Below are positions 7,286-17,453 of a stretch of DNA of 64,000 nucleotides, piece by piece (positions within the stretch are counted from its first letter, which is position 1; each line of letters opens with the position of its first letter). The DNA is taken from positions 51,487 to 115,486 of the IMG/VR virus record IMGVR_UViG_3300034104_005543; one strand, given 5' to 3'. This stretch comes from a virus. The notes under the pieces are model-generated. The model saw nothing but the letters and a program-made list of their open reading frames with translations. It was not told the DNA's origin and did no database searches. The position numbers and the translations under genes are program-made.

Positions 7286-10165
7286 ATGGCTACTTTTATT
7301 CCTGGCGTAACTGATTATATACCTCAGTTTCAGAACGATATACCAGATTTAGGGTTAATTCAACAGACTCTTAAAATTAAACAATCACAGTACGATGCTA
7401 ATTATGCTAAAATAAAAAGCATACAGGATGGTATATTAAATGCGCAACTTACTAGAGATGATACTAAAGAAACTAGAAAAGCGTTTTTTGAAGCTGCTAA
7501 TAAAGCAATCAAACAAATTTCTACTGTAGATCTTAGTAAAGCTCAAAATGTTTCAGTAGCAGAAAGAATATTTGACCCGCTTATTAACAATCAACTTTTT
7601 ATAGCAGATGCATCTAAAACTAAGATAGTAATGGCAGAATTACAAAAGGGTCAAGCTGCAAGAGATTGCACTGACCCTAAAAAGTGTAACGATGGTTATA
7701 ATCCAGAAAGCGATGAAGCACTAAATTATTGGTTAGAGAATTTTAAGAACATGACTCCTGATGAAGCACTTAAAGCAAATCCTAGAAGATATGTATATGA
7801 TCCTAAGATAAGTAAAAGACTTACTGACCTTATTAAAGAAATAGAACCTAGCGCTACTATTACTGAAGTTCAAGGACAATGGATTGTAAAAACTAAAATG
7901 GGAGACCAAGTTCAAGCTCATCTAAATAGTATTTTACATAATGCTGTTGCTACAGATCCTCAAGTAGGTGAATACATGAGAAATAAAGCTTATGTTCAAA
8001 GAGAAAGGTTTATAAGAAGTTCAGGTTTACCAAGAGAACAAGCTGACGCAAACTATAATAACGAAATTTTAACAACTGTAGAAAAACAAAACACAGAAGA
8101 TTTAAATAATATTAATAAGTCTATAGAAGAAATACAGTTTAAAGGTAAAAAACTTGTTGAAGCATCTGGTGGTAAAGTACCTACTAATAGTAGCATTCTT
8201 CAAAGAATTGAACAGTTTGGTCAAATAATTCAAATGCTTGAAGCTAATAAAAAAAGTATTGAAGAAAGACAACAAGATTTTGAATTATTTAGACAAAATG
8301 CTAATTCTTCTAGAATTGACGATCAAGTAGCATCAACATTATTAAGCAATCAAATAGGTTCTTTTGCTAAATCTTATAGTGCTCTTAAAAAAGAAGTTGA
8401 TATTGAAGCTAATCCATATGCTGTAAATGAGCAAAAGTTTAATTACGATGTTGCTATAGAAAAAATGCGAGCTGAAAATGATAAAAATAATATTATTCTA
8501 AGAGCTCGCATGGATATGGCTAAAGAGCAATTTAAATTTAATCTTGAAAATACTGCAAATATACCTGGTGTTACCCCTGAAGGAGGAGTACAGCTTATAA
8601 GTCAAGGTGAAAGTGCTACAAGACCTATAGATAAAATTGGAAAACATAATACGGACCAAGCTTTAGCATATGCAAGTCAGGCTCAAAAAGGACAAAAAGA
8701 TTATTTGGTAAAATTATATAGAAGTTTAAGTGTTGCTGATAGGAATAAACTATTTAAAAAACCAAATGGTGATCCTTATACAGTAGAAGAATTACAAAAC
8801 TTAGACCCTAAAACTTTACAAGAAACATCTAAAGGTAATGTTTCTCAACTAAGTCTTTTATATAGAACTGTAACAGGAGCTATAAGTAAAACACCTCCTA
8901 CTACACTACCTCAAATTCAAGGAGAACTAGCTGCATTACAAACTTCTATTAATTTAAATGAAACAGCATCTAAAGAAGCAATAAATGCTTTTAACAGTAA
9001 TAAAGAATCAGTTAATTTAAATCTAAATAAAAATCCTGATTTTGTAGGGTTAATGCAAACTATAATGAAAGGTAATGATCCTGAATTAAAAAAGTTATTT
9101 AGAATAAAAGATGGAAAAATAGATGTAGACGACTATAAATTATATCAACTTATATTAAAAGAAAGAGATCCTGCTCTTTTTTTAGCAAGTCAAAAAGTAA
9201 CAATGTCTGGTGTGAATCCTATGGGAGGTATAGGAGTTGGTTTTGGTGCTGTAAAAGCCTCTGAGCGATTACAACTGTTAGAAAATTTAGAACAAGTTAT
9301 AAGTAAAGCTAAAGATGATACCTATAAATCTAATTCTAGCCAATTAAAAATAGTAGGTGCTAATTTAGATTTAGATCAATTAGGCAACCCTATAATATCA
9401 TACCCTGCTATAGGAATTCCTACAACAGTTAGTAGTACGGATAATACAGCTGAGAAAAAAACAGCTCTTTCTATGCTTAACAGTTTAGATTATGTAGCTA
9501 CTACAGAACCCGAAAGTAAAATAAAGTTTTATTATCCCGATGGAAATAAATATCAAGAACTTGAAGTTGGTGCCAATGTTATAGCTCAATTAAAAGCAGG
9601 GTTTTCAAATCCTCAAAAAAGTAATGTACTGCAAATCAATAGTATTGAAAGAAGCGAAAATCTTACATACAAAAAAGAATATGATGATTCTAAAGTACTT
9701 TATAAAATAAATATTGCTCCTACTACAGCAGAAGCTATAGCAAAAACGACAGGAAAAACTGTACAAGAAGTTTCTCAAATTATTGTAGAAGTAGATAAAA
9801 ATTCAGATAGAAGTAATTTTGTAAATGCTAGTTCTAATTTTAACGCTGCAAATACTATACTCAAAGGAGGAGGAAAAATAACTCAAACAATTGATGATCC
9901 TATTTCAGGAGATAAATATGAATTAAATATTTTTAGAGCAGAAGATGGTCAGATTTACAGTTATCTTAATTACAATGATGTTTTTAATGGTAATAGTTAT
10001 TTACCTATAGGTAGTCTCGACCCTGAAGAATATATATTACAAGGTGTTCAAAGTATTAGTTCAGGTATAGCTACTAAGAATAATAAAGTAGCAAATGAAA
10101 ATCAAAATTTACAAACAAATTTTGTTTCAAAAACAGAGTTGTATAATTTACTAGGAATTAAATAA
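7286..10165 (+). CDS. Large helical virion/cargo-type protein (959 aa)
   Basis: A 959-residue, mostly helical protein. The N-terminus (IPGVTDYIPQFQND, PDLGLIQQTLKIKQSQYD, then a DLSKAQNVSVAE segment near residue 90) matches, from memory, the opening of internal proteins encoded just before the giant RNA polymerase genes of crAss-like phages. Long coiled-coil-like stretches lie around residues 255-400. The C-terminal part is more mixed and probably beta-rich. No signal peptide, membrane segment or catalytic motif was found. Its stop overlaps the start of the 2422-residue gene by one base (TAATG), implying coupled translation and perhaps a shared complex. An injected or internal virion role is inferred. 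Confidence 0.8.
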   Translation: MATFIPGVTDYIPQFQNDIPDLGLIQQTLKIKQSQYDANYAKIKSIQDGILNAQLTRDDTKETRKAFFEAANKAIKQISTVDLSKAQNVSVAERIFDPLINNQLFIADASKTKIVMAELQKGQAARDCTDPKKCNDGYNPESDEALNYWLENFKNMTPDEALKANPRRYVYDPKISKRLTDLIKEIEPSATITEVQGQWIVKTKMGDQVQAHLNSILHNAVATDPQVGEYMRNKAYVQRERFIRSSGLPREQADANYNNEILTTVEKQNTEDLNNINKSIEEIQFKGKKLVEASGGKVPTNSSILQRIEQFGQIIQMLEANKKSIEERQQDFELFRQNANSSRIDDQVASTLLSNQIGSFAKSYSALKKEVDIEANPYAVNEQKFNYDVAIEKMRAENDKNNIILRARMDMAKEQFKFNLENTANIPGVTPEGGVQLISQGESATRPIDKIGKHNTDQALAYASQAQKGQKDYLVKLYRSLSVADRNKLFKKPNGDPYTVEELQNLDPKTLQETSKGNVSQLSLLYRTVTGAISKTPPTTLPQIQGELAALQTSINLNETASKEAINAFNSNKESVNLNLNKNPDFVGLMQTIMKGNDPELKKLFRIKDGKIDVDDYKLYQLILKERDPALFLASQKVTMSGVNPMGGIGVGFGAVKASERLQLLENLEQVISKAKDDTYKSNSSQLKIVGANLDLDQLGNPIISYPAIGIPTTVSSTDNTAEKKTALSMLNSLDYVATTEPESKIKFYYPDGNKYQELEVGANVIAQLKAGFSNPQKSNVLQINSIERSENLTYKKEYDDSKVLYKINIAPTTAEAIAKTTGKTVQEVSQIIVEVDKNSDRSNFVNASSNFNAANTILKGGGKITQTIDDPISGDKYELNIFRAEDGQIYSYLNYNDVFNGNSYLPIGSLDPEEYILQGVQSISSGIATKNNKVANENQNLQTNFVSKTELYNLLGIK

Positions 10166-13100
10166 TGGATAATTTTAGCGATTTACAAAAAGATATAGAT
10201 TCTGCTATATATAGCGCTTATCAATTTGGTAATGTAACGGGCGCTCCACAGAATACTACTTTTAATGGAGATGTTGCAGCTCAGATGTTAAAAGAAAACA
10301 TTAAGACTACACCGTCTTTAGTTTCTACATCAGGAGGTGTTCCTTCAGTATATGGTGACTCTCAAATGAATCTAACATTTGAAAGGTACTATATGCACCC
10401 TAATTTTAGCAGATTAGGTTATTCACCTTGGAGAGATAACGATAGACTATATAATGAGAATAGTTCTTGGTTAGATAATACTAGTAGATCTATTAAAGCA
10501 ATGGGTCATATAGCAATGGAATCGTTTGGTTCTAATAAACCTTTCATTTCTACTTTAGATTTATTTGATCCTTTAAACTATGACGAAGAATCAGCAGGTT
10601 CTATATCCAGAATGATGAAATTAGGATATGACACTAGTGGTGGTCTAGGAGCATTTACTAATAACTTTTTATTAAATAGTGGTATTACTCTTGGTATAAC
10701 AGCAAGTGCTCTTGTAGAAGAAGCTGTTATAGCAGGTGCTTCAGCTCTTATGGCAAAAACAGGTGTAGGAATTCCTGCAGCTGTAGGTACTTTAGGTGTA
10801 GGTACTGCAGCTACTATAGGTAAGTTTGCTAGAAACATAGGTAAAGTATTTAATGCTAATGACCTTGTTTTTAAATTAGCACGTAACACAGATGAACTAA
10901 AGCAAGTATATGACTTCAGTAAAATGGGTCGTGCTTTAGATAATAAAGTAGTTGATTTTTTTAACCCTCTTTCTAATACAGCAAAACTATTAAAAGAATA
11001 CCCTGAGACTTTTAAAGGATTAAACGCTCTTGGTAAAACAGCTACTTCTTTTGGTGCTTTTTATGCAGATGCAAGAGCAGCTGCTAGAGTTCTTAATGAA
11101 GCTCAAATGGAAGGAGGACTAGTTCTTAATCAAATGGTTGAGGATGGAATACGAAAAGAGTATGATGCTACAGGACAGTATCCAACAGAAGAAAAGATAG
11201 CAGGTATTAAAGAAGCAGCTCAAAATGCAGCGTTTGCTACTACGATGATAAATCTACCTCTTATTTTCTTTTCTAATAAAGTAGGGTTAGATAATATCAT
11301 AAAAAATCTACCTAAAGGTAAAAATCTAATAAGTGCTTTAGATGATGTTAAACAGTTTGGTAGTTTTAGTAAAATAAAAGGTCAAGGTTATAAGTATCTT
11401 ACTTCACCTTTACAAAAAATATCAGCCGGTGCTAGACCTGTTGAAATAGCAAAATCATTTCTTAACTACACTCGATACAATTTTTCAGAAGCAATTCAAG
11501 AAAATCTACAGGAAGCAACTAGTGCTGGAGTTATAAACTACTATAAAAAGTTGTTTGAGAATCCTATGATAGACCAACATATGCTTTTAAAAGAATCTGT
11601 TGCTTTAGGTATAGGAGAACAATTTACTGGACAAGGTTTAGAAACTTTCTTTAGTGGATTTTTAACAGGGGGTTTGATGGGAGGCATGGGTAAAATAGCA
11701 AATCTGGGTATAAATGTAGGTCAAAGAATATACGATCCTGTAGCTTTTAAAGACTATCAAGATGAAAAGAAAAAGTTAAAAGAAGAACTTGAAGAATCAG
11801 CTAATTACCTTGACAAAAACTTTTTAGACTTAGGTAGAGGTCCTATTGACATGATCAATCCTAATGCTGTCAATGCAGCTCAACAAAGTGCTGCTAGTAA
11901 AACAATGAATGCTTCTAATCAAACAGGAAATGTTAAAGTATCCAAAGATGCTCAACGACTATCTTTGTTTGAACATGTATCTAATGCTATTAAAGGAGGT
12001 TTTTATAACAATATTATAGATGATTACAAAAGTCAACTTGCTGTAGATGACAAAACATTAGCTGAAGCTTTTGGTAGAGATATTACAGAAGTACCTAAAT
12101 TAAGATCTGATATTTCTAATGCAATTGCTGACGCTGAAAATATTAAAAAATTACACGATAAATATAATTTTGGTAATCCTGTAAATCTTAAAAGTGTTTC
12201 TAAAGACGATCCTAAATATAGACAATTATTAGCAAGATATAATGCATTTGAGACTGTACGAAAAATGCTTATAATGTCTGAAGATACTATCAAAGATGGT
12301 GCTTACAGAATGAATAAAATTACAGAGTCTTTGATGACTTTATTACCAGAGTTTGGAGAACTAGATTCTGATGATATTTTAACACTAGTAGATACATTTA
12401 GATTAGAAGCATATAAGTTTGATCAGATTAAGCAAGAACTAGAATTAGCAAAAAGCACTCAAAGTTCTCCTAGTACTACTCCTGAAGATAGAGAAAAAGC
12501 TAGAATTAAAGAACAATATATTAGTCGGAAATTAATTGCTTTAACAGATTTGCATACTAAACTAAAATCTTTTAGAAGTAAGAAAAAGACCAATACAGAA
12601 TTTACCGACGATGAAAGAAGTGCATTGTCTGGTGCATATAACGCATATATTAGTGTACTAAACCAAAATCCAGAAAGAAAAAGTTCTGTTGTTACTACAA
12701 CAAATCTAGATGAATCATTAAATTATATACTAGATTATATATCTTTAGAATCTGAAAATGAATTACTTACTAGTATAATTTCAGTTTTACAAGACCCTCA
12801 AGGTTTTGCTACTACAGTAAATGATACTACAAACTACCTAGAACAAATACTAAATGATACAAGCTTTGTATCTAAAATGGTTAACCGAGGTGTTAGTCTT
12901 TTAGAACACAATGCTATATACAACTTTATGTTTACAAAGTTTGGTGTATATGTAAAAGAATATGAAGATGGTAGTGTTGCATTTGAAAGACCTAGTGCTA
13001 ATGTAGTAGACGCACTTATTCCTGTAGATCCTTTGTCAGAAGAATATGAAGAAATGCTTAACGCATTTTTTGATAAAAAAGAAGCGTTATCTAAAATAGA

Positions 13101-16100
13101 TGCTACTACAGAAAAGATTAAAAAGACAAAAAAAGTTCAAGCAGATAGAGTTGCTAAAGATAAAAGAGATTTTGAAACTATAAAAGCTGCACTTAAAAAA
13201 GAAGATCCTTCTTTATCTGATGAAGCATTAGATAGAAAAAGTCGTTTTATTTTAATGATCCCTCAATTGCGAGATTTGTACATACAAGATTCAGTCCTTG
13301 ATGGTTTAGCTCAAAATATTGAAGATGCAGCATCTACTCCTACAACAAAAGAAGAAGTAGAAGAAGCATTAAAATTACTAGAAGCCGCTAAATTTATAAT
13401 AGTAGAAGACCCTGATACTGGTACCTCTTATTATGTACAGGTAGATGAAGAGGGTAATCCTTTAGAAGAAAGTTTAGAGTGGAAACGAGTAACAAGTCTT
13501 TATAAAACTAAAGAGTTTGGTGGAACAAAGAAGTTTACACATAGAGGTAATATTATAGATGGACTTTTAAGAGCTCTTATTGGAGATAAAAGTTTAACTA
13601 AAGAACAGTTTAAAGAAGCTTATGTAGAATTACAAAAAGAAAACCCAGAAGCTTTTGAATTTACTGATGATAATCTTACAACTTTAAGAAGTACTCTTGA
13701 TAATTTTATAGCTAGTATTGAGTCCCAGGGTTACACTCTTAGAGCTAATATACCTACTCTTTGGGGTACAATAGACGGGCAAAATGTTGCTGGTACTATG
13801 GACATAATTGCAGTCAATGATAAAGGTGAAACTTTATTAATAGACCTCAAAACTTCTAGTTCTAATAGAAGAAAAGCGTATGCTATGGAAGCAGCTCTTA
13901 AAAAAGCAGCTGGTAATAAATACAATTTAGTAAAAGAAAAAATAATAGCTAATGGTAACAAAATTAAAGGTGATGTAAGTAAAGGTGAAAAAAACCTACT
14001 TAATGATTCTGAAATAGGTGATATATTAAATAACTTTCTTTCAATAGAAGATGACAGTAAAATTAAACCATACGTTGATGTAAACGCAATCTTCTTCTAT
14101 AAAGATTCTGACGAAAATCAGTTAAATGCTTATGCTGATTTGTTAGAACAAAGAACAGGTATAAAAGTATCAGGGTTATTTGTGTTACCTTTAACTATAC
14201 AGGATAACAACAATAATAAAACCTATACTAAAATAGAAGCAGCTACAGAAAAAATTAATAATAAAGACAGATATGCTCTTAAAGTAAGTAGAAAACAACC
14301 TATTGCACCTAAAATAGAAACTACAGAAACACCAAAAACTGAAGAAAAAGAAGTAGTAGAAGAAGAAACTCTAGAAGAAGAACCCTTAACAGAAGAAGAG
14401 ATTAAGCTTAGAGATGAAAGAGTAGAGCTTATAAACAAAACAATAGGATTACTTGAAAAAAGGAAAGAGAAAGGAGTACAAAGTATTACAAATGTTGAAA
14501 ACACATTAGAATATTTAAAAGAACTATTAGATGAAACTTCTGAATTAAGTTTTGAAGAAGTTAAAAAAATACTTAACACTATTAAAACTCTTGAAGAAGC
14601 AATATCATCTAATTCTGCTAGAAAATCAAAAAGAGGACAAGCTATATCTTTAAGTATAGAAGAATACAAAAAACAGTTTAGAACTGAAAAGCAGTTGTTC
14701 AATGATATAGCTAATAGAATTAAATATCTTAAAGAAGATTTGCAACAACTTAAGCAAATTGATAAAGATCTATCTGATCAAATTAACTATTATAGAAATA
14801 TGATAGCTAATAAAGACTTTAAAACTTTAAGTTTTGAGGAGATAGAAGAAAAGATTGAGATTATTAACAAGAAAAAATCTGTATTAGAAAAAATAATAGC
14901 TAGTTTACTTAGAGTAATAAAGCAATCCGTTTTTTATCTAAAAGAGTACGTTAAAATCACAACTAAGTCTATCAATGATTTAGAAATATTTAAAAAGAAC
15001 ACTAACTTCAAAAGATTAAATACTGAAGAACTAAAAAAGTTAATCGATGCAGAAGATTCTTCTGCTACAACAGAATACGACAAATTAAGGAAACAAGCTG
15101 ACGAACTTGAAAAAGCTATAGAAAACAATCTAGATTCTATAGAAATAGTAGAAGGCGCAAAACAAAAAGAACAAGAACGTCTTGATGATTTGTATAATGT
15201 TGTACAAAAATACAATAATCAGCTACGGTACCTTAACAATCTACTTACAGTATTGTATCCCGATTTAGCTAAAATCAAATTAGAAAAAGCAACTGCTGGT
15301 AAAACTGCAAAAGAACAAGTTGCTCCTGGAGTTAAAAAAGCACCTGCACCGACTGCTAAACCTAGTCCTCAAAAAACAGAAGCTAGATTAGAAGACGCTA
15401 AAAAAGAAAAAGCAAAAGCTGAAAAACGTACTACTAAACCTAAAAAAGAAAAACCTACTACTACACCTACAGCTCAACCTACTGTTTCTGATAAGAAAGC
15501 TGATGTAAAAGGAAATTTAGCATCACAAGGTACTTCTATAGAACTAGAAGTAATAGGTGAAACTGGTAAAGAGTTTTTACTTACTGTAGATAGAAGTGGT
15601 AACATTAGCTTATGGTCTGAAAAACAACCTGATGGTACTTATAGACCTGGAGAAGGCGCACCAAAAGAAGCAATAGATAAACTGTATAATAAATACATAC
15701 CTGAAAAAACAAGAATAGCTATAACTAATTGGTTAAATGCGTTCACTGGTTCTTGGGCTGCATCAGAAACAGAAGATGGTAAAAAATATGATATAGCTGA
15801 AAAAGAACTTAATGCAGAACTAGCTGCTTTAGAAGGTACTGGTATAGAAGAAACTGATACTACAACTAATACTTCTAATATAGGACCTGTATCGTCTATA
15901 AAACTAGATACTGTCTATCCTATATACAAAGACAATAAACAGGTAGGTTCTGTAGTTTTGCAAAGTGTTAACGGAATACCCGCGTTTGTTTTTACTAATA
16001 GTAAAGGTCAAGTAAGTACTCCTTCAGTAATAACAACCTTGTCAAATAATTTCTTTAATGCTAATGAAGGTTTGTTTGAACATTGGTATAATAATATTCT

Positions 16101-17433
16101 TACTGATGATAACCGTCAGTCAGTGTCGTTGTATAAAATGGCAACTACTGCATCCCAAAAAGATTTGTTTGTAGCTATTTACGGTATAAGTAAAACTGTG
16201 TTTAACAAAAATATAGATTTACTAGAAGATGCTGTATCTACTAATGAAGATATATTAGATACTTTTAAAGGTAAACTTATATATGGTACTCCTGGAGTAG
16301 GAAAAACACAATTTATAACTGAATACAACGCTCGTCCTGAAAGTCAAAGAAAACATACTCTTATAGATGTAGATGATTTACTAGTAGCTAGATTACAAGA
16401 ACTTAATGCTAAATTAGGTTTTGCTGGAGATTTAGAGTTTACAAACGAAAACTTATTTGCTATTATAAACAAGTTTGGGAAAACATTTGGTACTACAGAA
16501 CGTACTAAAGAACTAGATAATCTTCTGTACAACCCGGTATTAGAAATCATAAAAAGTGAAAAAGCAAAAGGTTCTATCCTACTAACAGGAACAAAAAGAT
16601 TTATAAAAGAAGCTGATATTGCTGTACTTAGTGAAGAACGTAGTAATATATTACGCGATAGGATAGTAACGGGTGAAGGAGATGTAAAAAAATACCTTGA
16701 AGCTGAAAACAGATTTACTAAACAAGTAATAATACTAAAACAGGGACAACCATTCAGCGATGTATTAGTTAAAGGTATTGACGCAGTAGAAGCAGATGCT
16801 GCATTTAGACAACTAAAGCGTAATCTTTTTAATAGAATGATTTTTGATGACTTTACTTTAGTTAAACTTATTACAGAATTAAGTAAAGTAAATCTTAGTG
16901 AGCTTAATTCAAACCAACTTGTAGATCTTTTCAATACAATAATAACTAAAGAATCTCCTTTTTATTCTGAGATTATAAGTTTAGATGGTAATATTGACGA
17001 AAAAAGTAAGGAATTATTTAATTACTTCAAAACTTTTTACAATTCTAACGAGACTTCTGTTACAGATCGGAGTGTATTACTTAGAAAAATAATAGATGTT
17101 TTAAGTAACATTGCTCCTAACAGTATATCAATTACAGATTTAAATAATCCACTATCTAATTTTGCAGTACTTAGCTCTGTAAACGGAGACAATATAGAAT
17201 ATAATGTATTTTCTAGTATTGGTGCTGAACCTCAACTAAAATCACAGTCTATTTCTACTTTTGTAACAGCAGTCTCTAAAAACAGAAGTAAGATAATATC
17301 TTTTAGAGAAACAGTTCAAGGCGAAACTGAAAAGATTGATTCACCAGAAGCCGTAGGTAAAAATATAAACAACCTACCTAAACTTGATGAAAAAGATATC
17401 TTTAACAAACCTTGTGGACCTATTAATACTTAA
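10165..17433 (+). CDS. Giant multi-domain ejected protein: PD-(D/E)XK-like nuclease plus P-loop
   Basis: 2422 residues. The N-terminal third has Gly/Ala-rich hydrophobic stretches (about residues 172-232, and GFLTGGLMGGMGK near 500) that could touch a membrane. Residues about 1200-1380 read GTMDIIAVNDKGE, LLIDLKTSS and later QLNAYADLLEQ, the G-x-D...D-x-K arrangement of PD-(D/E)XK nucleases. Coiled coils and a Lys/Pro/Thr-rich linker (about 1712-1778) follow. Near residue 2041 is a clear P-loop, YGTPGVGKTQF, with a following LIDVDDLL that could be the Walker B or kinase-type acidic strand. It lies just upstream of the RNA polymerase gene and is probably ejected into the host. Substrates are unknown. 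The nuclease call is tentative, the P-loop firm. Confidence 0.85.
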   Translation: MDNFSDLQKDIDSAIYSAYQFGNVTGAPQNTTFNGDVAAQMLKENIKTTPSLVSTSGGVPSVYGDSQMNLTFERYYMHPNFSRLGYSPWRDNDRLYNENSSWLDNTSRSIKAMGHIAMESFGSNKPFISTLDLFDPLNYDEESAGSISRMMKLGYDTSGGLGAFTNNFLLNSGITLGITASALVEEAVIAGASALMAKTGVGIPAAVGTLGVGTAATIGKFARNIGKVFNANDLVFKLARNTDELKQVYDFSKMGRALDNKVVDFFNPLSNTAKLLKEYPETFKGLNALGKTATSFGAFYADARAAARVLNEAQMEGGLVLNQMVEDGIRKEYDATGQYPTEEKIAGIKEAAQNAAFATTMINLPLIFFSNKVGLDNIIKNLPKGKNLISALDDVKQFGSFSKIKGQGYKYLTSPLQKISAGARPVEIAKSFLNYTRYNFSEAIQENLQEATSAGVINYYKKLFENPMIDQHMLLKESVALGIGEQFTGQGLETFFSGFLTGGLMGGMGKIANLGINVGQRIYDPVAFKDYQDEKKKLKEELEESANYLDKNFLDLGRGPIDMINPNAVNAAQQSAASKTMNASNQTGNVKVSKDAQRLSLFEHVSNAIKGGFYNNIIDDYKSQLAVDDKTLAEAFGRDITEVPKLRSDISNAIADAENIKKLHDKYNFGNPVNLKSVSKDDPKYRQLLARYNAFETVRKMLIMSEDTIKDGAYRMNKITESLMTLLPEFGELDSDDILTLVDTFRLEAYKFDQIKQELELAKSTQSSPSTTPEDREKARIKEQYISRKLIALTDLHTKLKSFRSKKKTNTEFTDDERSALSGAYNAYISVLNQNPERKSSVVTTTNLDESLNYILDYISLESENELLTSIISVLQDPQGFATTVNDTTNYLEQILNDTSFVSKMVNRGVSLLEHNAIYNFMFTKFGVYVKEYEDGSVAFERPSANVVDALIPVDPLSEEYEEMLNAFFDKKEALSKIDATTEKIKKTKKVQADRVAKDKRDFETIKAALKKEDPSLSDEALDRKSRFILMIPQLRDLYIQDSVLDGLAQNIEDAASTPTTKEEVEEALKLLEAAKFIIVEDPDTGTSYYVQVDEEGNPLEESLEWKRVTSLYKTKEFGGTKKFTHRGNIIDGLLRALIGDKSLTKEQFKEAYVELQKENPEAFEFTDDNLTTLRSTLDNFIASIESQGYTLRANIPTLWGTIDGQNVAGTMDIIAVNDKGETLLIDLKTSSSNRRKAYAMEAALKKAAGNKYNLVKEKIIANGNKIKGDVSKGEKNLLNDSEIGDILNNFLSIEDDSKIKPYVDVNAIFFYKDSDENQLNAYADLLEQRTGIKVSGLFVLPLTIQDNNNNKTYTKIEAATEKINNKDRYALKVSRKQPIAPKIETTETPKTEEKEVVEEETLEEEPLTEEEIKLRDERVELINKTIGLLEKRKEKGVQSITNVENTLEYLKELLDETSELSFEEVKKILNTIKTLEEAISSNSARKSKRGQAISLSIEEYKKQFRTEKQLFNDIANRIKYLKEDLQQLKQIDKDLSDQINYYRNMIANKDFKTLSFEEIEEKIEIINKKKSVLEKIIASLLRVIKQSVFYLKEYVKITTKSINDLEIFKKNTNFKRLNTEELKKLIDAEDSSATTEYDKLRKQADELEKAIENNLDSIEIVEGAKQKEQERLDDLYNVVQKYNNQLRYLNNLLTVLYPDLAKIKLEKATAGKTAKEQVAPGVKKAPAPTAKPSPQKTEARLEDAKKEKAKAEKRTTKPKKEKPTTTPTAQPTVSDKKADVKGNLASQGTSIELEVIGETGKEFLLTVDRSGNISLWSEKQPDGTYRPGEGAPKEAIDKLYNKYIPEKTRIAITNWLNAFTGSWAASETEDGKKYDIAEKELNAELAALEGTGIEETDTTTNTSNIGPVSSIKLDTVYPIYKDNKQVGSVVLQSVNGIPAFVFTNSKGQVSTPSVITTLSNNFFNANEGLFEHWYNNILTDDNRQSVSLYKMATTASQKDLFVAIYGISKTVFNKNIDLLEDAVSTNEDILDTFKGKLIYGTPGVGKTQFITEYNARPESQRKHTLIDVDDLLVARLQELNAKLGFAGDLEFTNENLFAIINKFGKTFGTTERTKELDNLLYNPVLEIIKSEKAKGSILLTGTKRFIKEADIAVLSEERSNILRDRIVTGEGDVKKYLEAENRFTKQVIILKQGQPFSDVLVKGIDAVEADAAFRQLKRNLFNRMIFDDFTLVKLITELSKVNLSELNSNQLVDLFNTIITKESPFYSEIISLDGNIDEKSKELFNYFKTFYNSNETSVTDRSVLLRKIIDVLSNIAPNSISITDLNNPLSNFAVLSSVNGDNIEYNVFSSIGAEPQLKSQSISTFVTAVSKNRSKIISFRETVQGETEKIDSPEAVGKNINNLPKLDEKDIFNKPCGPINT

Positions 17434-17453
17434 AATTTTACTATATTTACCTT

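Noticed and set aside
14223-14702. 159-residue minus-strand frame
   Set aside because: Ser-rich shadow of the Glu/Lys-rich coiled coil on the plus strand.
16344-16934. 196-residue frame on the minus strand inside the 2422-residue gene
   Set aside because: Low-complexity Ser/Leu-rich shadow, no recognisable motif, whereas the plus frame has the P-loop motif.
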